A stretch of DNA of 57,852 bases from Nocardia transvalensis NBRC 15921 (GTDB lineage: Bacteria > Actinomycetota > Actinomycetes > Mycobacteriales > Mycobacteriaceae), in the NCBI RefSeq assembly GCF_000308875.1, contig NZ_BAGL01000120.1:1-57852 (forward strand). Direction: 5' to 3'. Shown here piece after piece: positions 17,801-26,270 of the stretch. A program made the translations under genes and the position numbers. Each line of letters starts with the position of its first letter. Positions within the stretch are counted from its first letter, which is position 1. A model generated the notes under the pieces. The model made no database searches, was not told the origin of the DNA, and saw nothing but the letters and a program-made list of their open reading frames with translations.

Positions 17801-18258
17801 AGGATATCGGTCACGATCGGCGGCAGGTGGGGGCGGCCACCGGCTCCGGCCAGCCACGTCCGGCACAGGTCCGCCGAATCGGAGGAGGTCAAATACGCCG
17901 CGGCGCCGGCGTCGTCGATGACAGCCAGCAGCCGGTCCGCTCTGCTGTCGGCGGTGGGCGGATATGCCGGAACCGCCACCATGCCCGCGTACAGGCAGCC
18001 GAAGAACGCCGCCACGTACTCCGGTCCCGGGGCGTACAGCAGCACCATGCGCGCGCCGGGTTCGGCTGCCTCGGTCAGCGCGGCCGCGATGACCCGTGCC
18101 CGGCGGTCGAGTGCGGAATAGGTGATCGCCTCCGCGCTGTCCGGCCACGCATGTGCCGCGTCGCGAATAAAGCTCAGCGCCAAGCGATCCGGGTGCGCCT
18201 CGGCTCTCCGACGAAGTACGGTCGTCAGGTTCGGAGGATTCGGATTCTCGGTGGCCAT
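14887..18258 (-). CDS. Fatty acyl-AMP ligase / peptidyl carrier protein / condensation-domain enzyme
   Basis: This 1123-residue NRPS-like enzyme has three domains. A fatty acyl-AMP ligase (about 10-575) shows YTSGSTGDPKG at 174-184, WLPPYHDMGL, the TGD at 437-439 and catalytic Lys555 in TSSGKIRR. A carrier domain (about 590-660) has phosphopantetheine Ser623 in GGDSL. A condensation domain (about 685-1110) has HHMIVDG at 818-824. It should activate an acyl chain, load it on its own carrier and transfer it to a free amine. There is no thioesterase or second carrier, so condensation may also release the product. It is divergent from the aldolase gene. Confidence 0.92.
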   Translation of the reverse strand: MATENPNPPNLTTVLRRRAEAHPDRLALSFIRDAAHAWPDSAEAITYSALDRRARVIAAALTEAAEPGARMVLLYAPGPEYVAAFFGCLYAGMVAVPAYPPTADSRADRLLAVIDDAGAAAYLTSSDSADLCRTWLAGAGGRPHLPPIVTDILPNAPATDLPGAEGDRLAFLQYTSGSTGDPKGVMLTHANLLANAVAINAGLAIDDGDRQVSWLPPYHDMGLIAGILQPIYSGIETVLMAPATFLRDPICWLEAIDRFGGTYSGAPNFALDLCVRQANPGRLTGLDLSRVRTMYSGAEPVRPATLERFADRFAANGFRPTAFMPAYGLAESGLVVTLRTRGTGAGPATNVAAVERNTPSAYTTNGALVSVGEPVRECVVRIVDPDTTVAQPDDTVGEIWTSNPGVALGYWGRPEISAEIFRVRIRGGDPAVRFLRTGDLGFLRDGQLYVTGRMKDVIIIRGENHYPQDLEETVWCTDPRLRAGCTAAFTAPFVPGGDERERLVVVQEISGSVSAAEAAEITRATRKRVAMVHGVPLDELVLIPPRGILKTSSGKIRRRATRQAFLDGALAGAVVAAPDAPAVPEATPSASGVRERLLGALRTVLTLPALGAHDDFFEWGGDSLLAVEAAAVAAEAGIGFDARLLYTHPSAALLATELERGGTALEPEGLYSAARGHIPRVPDADDYPVSPIQRRWAADYLGDFTKTWGNMLFDVPLADGGDRERLARAIDRVWSDHEALRTVFDIRDGEFRQRIQPQVPVPLGESDLRDLTDQELGRRLDTIRTELGSATLDVVDGPLTRFHLVHTARGDIALGVIHHMIVDGWSMLILRRELAETYRVLCRGEDPPPRPLDRYRDYAVWMYELERSGGLDTARDYWQRKLSEPLPDTLPVDQTAVRGPDNRTASVTVRVPDDAAAAVARLAQASRISTAVLLNTVFFTVLHRHTGGDDLIVYTPLAGRDRADIRDAIGMFINNVPMRMRFHSRPDFRTVAHDLQQQLVESVIHQRWQLDRMAQDLGLPRDPDQFPISNTFFSTLDIDDPLPPATVEAHTPTARMLFTDTRFHLMFYAYEHPNGLRLECKYRQVLFEETEVVGLVRDFLHTLDDLATMGLDIPIEWVSAGQP

Positions 18259-18479
18259 GTGCCGCCCCTTCGAATATCACAAGTGTCCACCCACGCGGAG
18301 CTACGCTGTCGCGGGCGCAGTGCTTCTGACTTGTGGACCATAGTCGCGCGAAAAGGCATGTCGCCGTGCGCTATTCCCAATGCTGGCATCACATGTTCCC
18401 AGGGTTGGCGCTATTCGTGTGGGGGAGATCGAAATACTATGACGCCACAACGTTCTCCCCTCCAGGCGGTGATATCGAG

Positions 18480-19253
18480 ATGCCCAACCCAGGCGTATTG
18501 CGAAGACTGCACCGGCTGTCCAGACAAGGCGATAGGCGCCATATCTTTGTGGCACTGGACCATTCGTTCAGCACCGGTCCCATCACGTCGGCGACCGAAT
18601 TCGATCGTTTGCTGCGCGCTGTGGACGCGGCCAATGCCGATGCGGTAATTCTGCATCGTGGCCGCGCCAAGACGACCGTGCCGGCGGCCAGCGGGCTCGG
18701 CTTGATTCTGCACGTTAGCGGTAGCACCAGTCTGGGTCTCAGCGCGGACGAGAAGGTGGCCGTCGGATGTGTGGAGGACGCGCTACGGCTCGGCGCGGAC
18801 GCGCTGAGCGTCCATCTGAATGTCGGCTCGGCCACCGAATCCGAGCAATTGCGTCAGATCGGTGCGCTGGCCGGCGCCTGTGACCGGTGGCAGGTTCCGC
18901 TGCTGATCATGAGCTATCCGCGTGGCCCGGGCATCGTCGACGAATACGATCCCGACATCGTGGCCCATGCGGTGAGCGTGGCGGTCGACCTGGGCGCCGA
19001 CCTGGTGAAAACCTATTTCACGGGTTCGGTGGAGACGATGCGGGAAGTGGTCGCGACATCACCGGTTCCGGTATTGGCTGCCGGTGGGCGAGGGGAGGTC
19101 GGCCTGACAGCCGATCAGTTCGCACAGGACGTCAGTGATTCCGGTTGCGCGGGAATCGCTATGGGACGGCAGATCTTTCAGAACCCGGCTCCTGGAGAGG
19201 TGGTGCGGACGCTGGTTCAGCGGATACACGGCGGCGTCGCGGTCCCCATCTGA
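18480..19253 (+). CDS. DhnA/ADH-synthase-type class I aldolase
   Basis: This 257-residue TIM-barrel enzyme resembles 2-amino-3,7-dideoxy-D-threo-hept-6-ulosonate synthases and DhnA-type fructose-bisphosphate aldolases. FVALDHSFSTGP forms the first strand motif and Lys177 in GADLVKTYFTGS is the expected Schiff-base lysine. ADH synthases join a C3 donor to aspartate semialdehyde and feed an alternative route to dehydroquinate or 3-amino-4-hydroxybenzoate. No GriH/AroB'-type partner is present here. The ATG at 18480 has a GGCGG site. It sits upstream of a DAHP-synthase fusion, which supports an aromatic-precursor role; the exact reaction is inferred. Confidence 0.82.
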   Translation: MPNPGVLRRLHRLSRQGDRRHIFVALDHSFSTGPITSATEFDRLLRAVDAANADAVILHRGRAKTTVPAASGLGLILHVSGSTSLGLSADEKVAVGCVEDALRLGADALSVHLNVGSATESEQLRQIGALAGACDRWQVPLLIMSYPRGPGIVDEYDPDIVAHAVSVAVDLGADLVKTYFTGSVETMREVVATSPVPVLAAGGRGEVGLTADQFAQDVSDSGCAGIAMGRQIFQNPAPGEVVRTLVQRIHGGVAVPI

Positions 19254-19421
19254 CCGTCGGATCCGACCTCCCACTTGTCATTTGCCGGGCGATCGGAAAG
19301 CGACGTACGTCACTCTCGATTAGCGCGGCGGATCAGCCCTGTCGGTGTGCGTCCGGGCCGTGCGAGCCCGGTAGCTCGCCGTTTGTCGGCGCCGCCCTAA
19401 TGCGAACTTGACCGGGGGATG

Positions 19422-19441
19422 AACAGACGTTTCATTCTGTT
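19422..19441. promoter_or_regulatory. Inverted repeat in the AT-rich leader of the DAHP-synthase fusion gene
   Basis: AACAGA (19422-19427) and TCTGTT (19436-19441) are exact reverse complements with an 8-base spacer. They lie about 80 bp before the likely start codon in the only AT-rich patch of this interval. A 10-bp palindrome GACGTACGTC lies at 19302-19311. Both are candidate operators; no binding protein is assigned. Confidence 0.4.
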
Positions 19442-19521
19442 TAAATGTTTTGTGTAGCGCCACTTCTGGGAAGTTGTGGTTTCCCGCCGCGTGGGAAGCT
19501 CGGAAAAGCGACTCGGTCGCG

Positions 19522-21498
19522 ATGGGCGAATGTGAAAGCGGCGTAACTATCGTGCTCAATCAGGGCGAGAAAATCATCGGAACGGCGACGGCCGGTGCAC
19601 CTCAACGGGTTTGCCGGCCGCATGCGAGGGCGTTCACGGATCCGACGGCCAGAATGCTGCTGGCCAACGACGGTCTGACGACACCACTGCTGGAAGCATC
19701 GCTGGGAACAGCGCTCCATATTCGAGTGGTGCACCAGGACGTGGTACCGGCCGATCGTGTTTCGGAGACGGTAGCGCGGTCGCTGCGCGTCGACGAGGAC
19801 TGCGAGGTCGTCGTGCGCCACTCCGGTCTGGTCGATCCGGACCTGGTCTTGGTGTCGATGAATCATGTGGTGGCTGAAAAGAATGCGGCCACAAGGTTCG
19901 GCATAGACGGTCCCGGCCCGATCGGTTATCAGTTGGCGTCTCGGGGCGTGGCCCAATCCCGCCGAGTGTTGTGGGCGGGACTGGCTCGCTGGATCGATGG
20001 CCGGCCGTGTGTCGCCAAGGCGTATGTGATCGACGTCAGCGGCGCGCCGGTGTGCTACATCAAGGAATGCTTCAACCCGGACCTGATCTCACCGCAATCG
20101 TGCCCGGACGCGTCCGGCGGCGGAACGGGCGAGCCGGAACCCGTGCTGGTCGACGAGGTGCGCGCTAGTCGGCCGAATGATCCCGGAGTTCCGCCGACGG
20201 ACAGTGGTAACCGGCCCGCGCTGCACCAGCCGTCCTGGCCGGACGCCGCGGCGGCAGCGCGCAACACGGACCGGCTGCGGTCACTGCCACCGCTCGTCGG
20301 TTCTGCCGAATGCGAAGCGCTGCGGACCGAACTGGCCGCCGCGACGGAGGGGCGAGCGTTCGTCCTCCAGCTCGGAGACTGCGCCGAAACCTTCGAGATG
20401 TCCGACGTACGGGCGTTGGCCGACAGACAGGCGCTCGCGGCCGCGGCCGCCGCGGTGCTGAGCTACGGACGTGGCATCACACCGGTCGTGATCGGCCGTG
20501 TCGCAGGCGAATACGCGAAACCGCGATCGCAACCGCTCGAGAAGAGCACCGGGCTGCACTCCTACCTCGGTGACATGATCAACGGGTACGAGCCCGACGC
20601 GGCGAGCCGGACACCCGACCCGGGCCGGATGGTCGAGGCCTATTTCCACGCGGCGGCAACGCTGAATCACCTTCGTACCCATCCGATGCCGCCGGCCGGG
20701 GCGGCGGCGCGGTTGATCCGGGAGGCCGCCGATCTCTGTGATCACCGCGGTCCGGTGCGGCTGCTGCGCGATGTCGCCGACCTCCTGGATCTGGTCATGA
20801 CCGCATCGGACGGTGGCCGGAACCAGCACGGCCCGCTCATGCGGGTGTCGCACGAGGCGCTGCTGCTCGACTACGAGCAGGCCCTGACCCGTCGCGGGCA
20901 CGACGGCCGGTGGTGGGACTGCTCGGCCCATCTGCTGTGGATCGGCGAGCGGACCCGTGATCCGGCGCACGCGCATATCCGCTTCGCCGAACTGATCAAC
21001 AACCCGATCGGGGTCAAACTCGGCCCCGCGACCCGCCCGGCAGACGTCGCGGCACTGTGCCGCCGCCTCAATCCCGGCAAGGTTCCGGGCCGGCTGACCC
21101 TCATTCCACGCTTGGGCGCCGATCGGGCCGCCACGGTGCTTCCCGCACTGCTGGAGGCCGCGGCGGAAACCGGGACGCCGGTGTGCTGGGTCTGTGATCC
21201 CATGCACGGCAACACATTCGTGACCGATCAAGGAATCAAGACTCGCCGCGTCGACGAGGTGACGGCCGAGATCCGGGCCTTCTTCGGCGCCTGCCGAGCC
21301 ACCGGTGTCATGCCCGGCGGCCTGCATCTGGAGACGGCTCCGGAACCGGTGACCGAGTGCGTCGGCGGCTGGCAGCGGCTGCGCGAAGACGAGCTCGCCA
21401 CGAAGTACGACACGCGGTGCGATCCGCGGCTCAATGCCGCTCAGACACTGCAATGCGTCACCGTCGCTGTCGACGAGCTCGGGTCGTGGCCGGAATAA
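19522..21498 (+). CDS. Fusion of chorismate-lyase-like (DUF98) domain with type II DAHP synthase
   Basis: This 658-residue two-domain protein has residues 40-185 matching the DUF98 chorismate pyruvate-lyase family (ARMLLANDGLTTPLLEA, IGYQL, YIKECF). A Pro-rich linker follows (190-235). Residues 236-658 are a class II DAHP synthase with metal Cys287 in LQLGDCAE, VAGEYAKPRS, VCDPMHGNT and LETAPEPVTECVGG. The second domain makes the first shikimate intermediate; the first would release 4-hydroxybenzoate from chorismate, so entry and exit of one pathway are joined. ATG 19522 is preferred; TTG 19450 and GTG 19552 are in frame. HSYLGD replaces the more usual SYRGD. Confidence 0.85.
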   Translation: MGECESGVTIVLNQGEKIIGTATAGAPQRVCRPHARAFTDPTARMLLANDGLTTPLLEASLGTALHIRVVHQDVVPADRVSETVARSLRVDEDCEVVVRHSGLVDPDLVLVSMNHVVAEKNAATRFGIDGPGPIGYQLASRGVAQSRRVLWAGLARWIDGRPCVAKAYVIDVSGAPVCYIKECFNPDLISPQSCPDASGGGTGEPEPVLVDEVRASRPNDPGVPPTDSGNRPALHQPSWPDAAAAARNTDRLRSLPPLVGSAECEALRTELAAATEGRAFVLQLGDCAETFEMSDVRALADRQALAAAAAAVLSYGRGITPVVIGRVAGEYAKPRSQPLEKSTGLHSYLGDMINGYEPDAASRTPDPGRMVEAYFHAAATLNHLRTHPMPPAGAAARLIREAADLCDHRGPVRLLRDVADLLDLVMTASDGGRNQHGPLMRVSHEALLLDYEQALTRRGHDGRWWDCSAHLLWIGERTRDPAHAHIRFAELINNPIGVKLGPATRPADVAALCRRLNPGKVPGRLTLIPRLGADRAATVLPALLEAAAETGTPVCWVCDPMHGNTFVTDQGIKTRRVDEVTAEIRAFFGACRATGVMPGGLHLETAPEPVTECVGGWQRLREDELATKYDTRCDPRLNAAQTLQCVTVAVDELGSWPE

Positions 21499-21522
21499 GC
21501 GGTCACGGAAGGGAATTCCGGA

Positions 21523-22578
21523 ATGTCTATCGAACATCACTACTCGTCCAGACTTGGTGCGCGGCACACGAATTCGTCCCGCATGGGGGTGTGCGCTCGC
21601 ATCGCCGGCCTGATCGCCGGACTCACACTCGCCTTCGGGCCGACCCCGGTCGCGCAGGCCGACGACGCGGTCACCCTCTGCCGGGTGGATGCGCTGGAAC
21701 CCGCTCGGGAACAGACGGTCCGGGTATCCGAGGTCGAGGCCGCGGCCCTGCTGGCCGTGACGCCGGCCTATTCCGGTCCGTGCGCGGACTATGGGCAGAG
21801 CGCGAATCTGGGCAACGGCCGGATCACCGCGTACTCCCAGACCGACAGCGCCGGAACACCATTGGTGATCGGTCTGGCCGCCACCGACAGCGTGTACGAC
21901 GCGCTGCCCTACGACCCGCCGTCGAGCGGACTGTACTGCTACGACAAGAATGCCGACGGCACTGTCGACCCCCACCACGAGTGCGCCGGCGGCCACGAGC
22001 ACGCGCTGCCGTTGCCCGAAAACCTCGCCCGTCGAGACGACATGCCGTTCACCTATGTGCTGGCGAACTGGAACCCGCACGGCCACGTCCCGGCGGGTGT
22101 GTGGGACACAGCCCATTTCGACGTGCACTTCTATCTGAACGACAACGCCGAACGGCTGGCGATCCGCCCCGGCCCCTGCCTGCAGATGACGGCCTGTGCC
22201 GACTACGCACTCGGCAAGAACCTTCCGGCGGCGAAATACCGGCCGCCGAGCTACGCCGACCTCGACGCGATCGAACCGGCCATGGGCCAGCACCTGATCA
22301 ACACGACCACCCCGGAATTGAACGGCGGCCCGTTCACCCACACCTTCATCTACGGCAGCTGGAACGGCGAGATCACCTTCTACGAGCCCATGGTGAATCT
22401 CGATCAGTACAACGGCCTGCGCTCAGGAGCGATCGGGGACGCCTGCACACCGATCGAACAGCCGCGGGCGTGGCAGCAAGCCGGCTGGTACCCGACCCGG
22501 TACTGCCTGCGCCACCGCGCCAACCGGTCCGAAACCCTCACGACCCTGGAGGAGTTCGTCTACCGCGAGGCAAGCTGA
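21523..22578 (+). CDS. Secreted TTHB210-like (DUF5602) protein
   Basis: This 351-residue exported protein has a signal peptide (helix about 23-40, cleavage near AQA at 46-48). The mature domain matches DUF5602/TTHB210-like proteins: GNGRITAYSQTDSAGTPLVI, LANWNPHGHVPAGVWDTAHF and HFDVHFYLND. The conserved histidines (HEHALPLP, HFDVHF) suggest metal binding. It begins 24 bp after the DAHP-synthase fusion stop, so it is probably in that operon. A periplasmic or envelope role connected with the cluster product is possible but unproven. It also has five or more cysteines that may form disulfides. Confidence 0.82.
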   Translation: MSIEHHYSSRLGARHTNSSRMGVCARIAGLIAGLTLAFGPTPVAQADDAVTLCRVDALEPAREQTVRVSEVEAAALLAVTPAYSGPCADYGQSANLGNGRITAYSQTDSAGTPLVIGLAATDSVYDALPYDPPSSGLYCYDKNADGTVDPHHECAGGHEHALPLPENLARRDDMPFTYVLANWNPHGHVPAGVWDTAHFDVHFYLNDNAERLAIRPGPCLQMTACADYALGKNLPAAKYRPPSYADLDAIEPAMGQHLINTTTPELNGGPFTHTFIYGSWNGEITFYEPMVNLDQYNGLRSGAIGDACTPIEQPRAWQQAGWYPTRYCLRHRANRSETLTTLEEFVYREAS

Positions 22579-22579
22579 G

Positions 22580-22891
22580 TCACGTCTCGCTGCTGGATGG
22601 CGTGCCGGACGAGGGTTTCTTCTTGAACAGAAGAATGCCGAAGCCCAGCACCGTGACCCCGAAAAAACACAGCAGCAGGCCGCTGAACTGTGCCTCGGCC
22701 TCGGTGTCCGGGCTGCGCGCGGTGCTGGAGGAATTGGCGACGACCTCGGCCGGATCGACAATCGCCTGGATCCCGCCGATCAGCAAGACCAGCGCAACAA
22801 CGATCAAGGCGATACTGCCGGCGATGCGCCCGGCAGTACGGCGGGGCGGGGTGGGGCCCTGGACATGCTCCGGGGCATTGGATTCAGACAT
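22580..22891 (-). CDS. Small two-helix membrane protein, function unknown
   Basis: This 103-residue protein has two transmembrane helices (about 25-44, SIALIVVALVLLIGGIQAIV, and 70-88, LLLCFFGVTVLGFGILLF) and a KKK-rich C terminus, so both ends should be cytoplasmic. The ATG at 22891 is the first start that fits the composition. It is tail-to-tail with the secreted DUF5602 gene; the two stop codons lie within TGAGTCA with no spacer for a terminator. No family is recognised. Confidence 0.6.
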   Translation of the reverse strand: MSESNAPEHVQGPTPPRRTAGRIAGSIALIVVALVLLIGGIQAIVDPAEVVANSSSTARSPDTEAEAQFSGLLLCFFGVTVLGFGILLFKKKPSSGTPSSSET

Positions 22892-23128
22892 GACTCGCCA
22901 AAGTATCAGTAATGCCCAGCCACCCTCGAGTTTCGTGAGACCGCCGGGTGGCGGTGGGGTGCAGAGCCGCATCCATCCCGATGCACGATCCTCGGCAGAA
23001 AGTCACTGCGGCAGGGTATTTCTCGGATGAAGGCGACCATTCCTCAGCCGCGGGACGTGACGGTCCTGACCCCGGCTGGAGCGTACCGGCTCCGGCTCGG
23101 CCGCCGCACTCGATCCTTGAATCCGTGG

Positions 23129-23818
23129 CTACATGGCGATGTGGCCGGGGGGAGTCGCGTCCTGCCCGAGTTCCACTCGACGTGTCTCGAGGTCGGGATG
23201 GCGAAGAAGCGTGTGTACCAGTCCGGTAGACCCGCCGACACAGATCCAGTCGTCGTCTAACAGCCGCGACACCAGCCAGCAGCGGTCGGACGGAAATATT
23301 AGGTCGGGCAGGCTACGACGTTGACGCCAGGTAAGCCTGCGCCAGGTGAGCGCCTGCTCCGGCCCCGCCTCGACCAACACGTAGGGCCAGCCGGCGTACA
23401 AGGCCACCCGTGGAGCTTCGGGGAAGACGATGTCGTCGGCGCCATTATCCAGGTATCCCAACCACCACGGCTGGTTCGCCGACTCGGCGCGTAGGATCGA
23501 CACCAGCGCTCGGTCCAGCGCTTCCCAGGCCGCGTCGTCATCTTCCGGCACGACGATCGTGGCGTACCTGTCGAAGACCGGCGGGATCGCGGAAGTGATG
23601 GTCAGGCCGACCGACGTATCGTCGGCGATCCATGCTGTCTCCGCGTCGGTTCCGATTCGCCAGGAACCGCTGTCCGAGGTGGTGAGTTCCACCCACCGAT
23701 CATCGCTGGCTCCACACAGAAGCACCAACGAATTCGAGTGGATCGGTAGGCGGGCGGAGCCTCGATGAAGCGGCTTGGCTGGAAGGGCTTGCACCACATC
23801 GCGATTCGACACGATCAC
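23129..23818 (-). CDS. Conserved hypothetical protein, unknown function
   Basis: This 229-residue soluble protein uses a GTG at 23818 with no strong ribosome site; later GTGs are possible. It lacks a signal or membrane helix. It is rich in Trp and Asp (PWWLGYLDNGADD, LTWRRLTWRQRRSLPDL) and its composition is that of a real actinobacterial protein, but no domain is recognised. It stands between the small membrane protein and the dihydrofolate-reductase relic, in the disturbed part of the metabolite island. Confidence 0.55.
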   Translation of the reverse strand: MIVSNRDVVQALPAKPLHRGSARLPIHSNSLVLLCGASDDRWVELTTSDSGSWRIGTDAETAWIADDTSVGLTITSAIPPVFDRYATIVVPEDDDAAWEALDRALVSILRAESANQPWWLGYLDNGADDIVFPEAPRVALYAGWPYVLVEAGPEQALTWRRLTWRQRRSLPDLIFPSDRCWLVSRLLDDDWICVGGSTGLVHTLLRHPDLETRRVELGQDATPPGHIAM

Positions 23819-24015
23819 GCTGCACCAGGCGCTCGACGATCGAACACCTGAGGCGGCCTACACCGGCTCATGGTATGGCGAGGGTTCGACGTTCTCATTT
23901 CCCTAGCTTTACAACCGGAGGGCGCCGAGGTCGTGCGGGCCGGGCGATCGGCGGCAAGAGTGGACGGCCGATCTCCTGACACTGGCGTCGGTGGCTCACT
24001 GATCGGTAAGGGATG

Positions 24016-24321
24016 TCATTGTGCGGTGATGGTCAGCGGCGCTACTGAGGCGATATCGCAGGTGGGTGACGGTCGGGAGGCGATGACCTCCACCGGGGTG
24101 AGGGTGAGGCCGTCGAGGAGCCGTTCCCCGGCACCGAGCACAACGGGCACCAGGTGCAGTACCAGTTCGTCGAGCAGCCCGGCTGCCAGGTATTGCCGGA
24201 CCGTGGCGGCCCAGCCTGCGATCTCGACGTCCTTGCCGCCCGGGTCAACCGCCGCGCCGCCTCCGGCGCAATCCGCACGTTGCCGACCGGCCAGCCGCTT
24301 CGGTGAACTCGATCGATTCGT
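24016..24321 (-). pseudogene. Remnant of a dihydrofolate-reductase-family (RibD_C-like) gene
   Basis: The last ~75 codons, ending at 24016, read GKDVEIAGWAATVRQYLAAG, LVLHLVPVVLGAGERLLDG and a terminal strand typical of the family. Upstream of about 24245 the match jumps to another frame (RIAPEAARRLTRAAR) and then is lost, so the gene is frame-shifted and 5'-truncated. It lies between a hypothetical gene and the 3' end of the PLP-enzyme gene. The relic marks a recombination scar in the island. Confidence 0.75.
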
Positions 24322-24427
24322 GTGCCGGGGCCGCGGTGTAGCCTGCCTCGTCTTCGAAGCCTCCGGCGGCAAACTCACCGGCAGCGGTGCGCGCAGAACG
24401 GCTGTCGACTGCTGCGAACCCGCGGAT

Positions 24428-25876
24428 TCAGCACTGCTCGCGTGGCGGCAGGTCGTGACCGTCGCACGGGCGGTTGCGATAGGTGCCGACGAAGTCGATG
24501 AATCGCTGGACATCGGGGAAGTTCGAGGCTATTCCGAGCGAGACACGGATCGCGCCACCCGTGGGCAAGCCGACCTCCGCGACATACTCGTCGATGGTGC
24601 GGATCTGCTGTCCGGCCATGCGGCGCAGGGCCGTCCGGCTGAGACCGAAGGCGGCCTCACCCGAGCCGGGGTTGCAGAAACAGCCTGTCCGCAGTGACAG
24701 GCCCGCCGCCGACGATTCCCGTGCAACCAGACGTTCGTCCACGACCTCCCCGGAGGGGGCGAGAATGTTCAAAGCCACTGTCGCACCGCGGCCGTCCATC
24801 GTGCGCGGGCCATAGATCCGAACCAGTGGCATGCCGTTGTCGTGTTCCAGCGCCGTCAGTCGATCCAACAGCCATCCGGTCAGGCAGCGCGTGCGCCGAC
24901 TGATGACATTCATGCCGATACCGCGCACCCAATCGAGCCCGTGCTCTATATCCGGCACAGCCAGGAAGTTCACGGTGCCGTCTTCGTAGGCCGTACCGCC
25001 CGGCGCCATGGTGTGCCAGCCGCCCCGCACGCTGACCGCGCGAATACTGCCACCGGCGAACCAGGGTCGGCGTAGCCGGGCCAAGGCGCCGTGCCGGGCG
25101 ATCAGGCAGCCGACGCCCGTGGGATACCCGAACAACTTGTACCAACTCACCGGGACGAAATCGGCGGGCACCGCAGTGAGATCGAGAGTATTGGAGGGAA
25201 CATAAGCAGCCGCGTCCAGCAGTACATCGAATCCGTACTCGTGTGCCAGGCCGACCCATTCCAAGGGGTGCTGCACTCCGCTGAAGTTGCTCTGCGCCGG
25301 ATAAGCGAACAATCCGCGCCGCCGCCTCAGCGTTCGGCGACTCAGTGCCGCGCGGACCGACTGCTCGCTCACTCGAAGTTCGGTCCCGGTGATGTGAGCG
25401 TATTCGGTGCGGGCATGCTTGGCACGCGCGAATTCTCTTATGCCGTTGACCGAATTGTGGTTGTCGGCCGTGAGAACGAGCGTGGTCGACCGATCGAACG
25501 GATATGCCTCACCGACCAGTCGGCAGGCGGCCGTGGCATTCGCGGTGAATATCACCGCGTACTCCTCCGGTGCGGCATTGAAGTAGGTGTGCACGGCAGC
25601 CCGCGCTGCCTCGACGCGGGCCGTCGCGGCCAGTGACGTGGGATTGTCCGAATGTGGATTGCCGTAGCAGCCGGAGGTGACCCATTCGTCGTGCGCGCGA
25701 TGCTGCGCCATGGCCGCGAGTCCGGCGCCGGTGTAGTCGAGATAGACGTGCTGCTGCTGATCCAGGTATGCGTACTCGGTGTCACGAAGTTCATCGAGTA
25801 CGGCCGTTTCGCCGTATTCCGGATATTCGGCCAGAAATGCCGTCGCATCGATCGTGCGCGCTCCGCTGCTGTTCAC
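24428..25876 (-). CDS. Class V aminotransferase-fold PLP enzyme, Moco-sulfurase/cysteine-desulfurase-like
   Basis: This 482-residue PLP enzyme has Lys247 in VSWYKLFGYPTGVG as the cofactor lysine, and Cys399/Cys401 in RTGCFCNPGSGEA. Both motifs closely follow the N-terminal domain of molybdenum-cofactor sulfurases, which take sulfur from cysteine as a persulfide. HLDYTG-like YLDYTGAGL is at 45-53. No MOSC domain follows. The start is GTG 25876 with AGAAGGA 8 bases upstream; the longer frame is not coding. Sulfur transfer to a cluster product or to a molybdoenzyme is possible, and a C-S lyase or aminotransferase role is not excluded. Confidence 0.82.
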   Translation of the reverse strand: MNSSGARTIDATAFLAEYPEYGETAVLDELRDTEYAYLDQQQHVYLDYTGAGLAAMAQHRAHDEWVTSGCYGNPHSDNPTSLAATARVEAARAAVHTYFNAAPEEYAVIFTANATAACRLVGEAYPFDRSTTLVLTADNHNSVNGIREFARAKHARTEYAHITGTELRVSEQSVRAALSRRTLRRRRGLFAYPAQSNFSGVQHPLEWVGLAHEYGFDVLLDAAAYVPSNTLDLTAVPADFVPVSWYKLFGYPTGVGCLIARHGALARLRRPWFAGGSIRAVSVRGGWHTMAPGGTAYEDGTVNFLAVPDIEHGLDWVRGIGMNVISRRTRCLTGWLLDRLTALEHDNGMPLVRIYGPRTMDGRGATVALNILAPSGEVVDERLVARESSAAGLSLRTGCFCNPGSGEAAFGLSRTALRRMAGQQIRTIDEYVAEVGLPTGGAIRVSLGIASNFPDVQRFIDFVGTYRNRPCDGHDLPPREQC

Positions 25877-26270
25877 GGGCCAATCCTTCTCTGCGAGAGA
25901 CGAGTTCAGCTCGCTGCCGACCGGTCCCCGACCGAGCGGGCACCTACGTGTCGGACCCGACCTTCGGCTGCACGATCGAACTGCCCGTATGTTAAGTCGC
26001 GCCACCAGCATAGTCGCATCGCCGAGCTTCCCTGCTCGGGGAACCGGCGCGCTGTAGGCGTCGTCTCGATCGGTTGACAGGGCACCACGGTGCACACCGC
26101 CGATCTCGTCCACCTCTGTCCGTACCGCCCGTCCCGGCGGTCGGCGCGGCAGCGGCGAGCGTGGTCATCGGATGGCGGATCGGTTCCGGCGGCTGGATTT
26201 CCCCGGTCGAGTGGCTGGGAACTCACTGCAGGCGTGGGTATGCGGGCGCCGGGAATTTACGGTCGAGGAT
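25877..26270. other. Intergenic region between divergent PLP-enzyme and ABC-exporter genes
   Basis: These 394 bp have no open frame with family features. They must contain the promoters of the PLP-enzyme gene (minus) and of the truncated ABC gene (plus). I see no strong palindrome. Confidence 0.5.

Noticed and set aside
20281..22341. Long antisense open frame of 686 codons opposite the DAHP-synthase fusion
   Set aside because: High-GC genes commonly have open antisense frames; the translation has Arg/Gly/His-rich shadow composition and no domain.
22580..22972. Longer start for the small membrane protein at 22580
   Set aside because: The first 27 codons read through Pro-rich non-coding sequence; ATG 22891 gives the expected membrane-protein N terminus.
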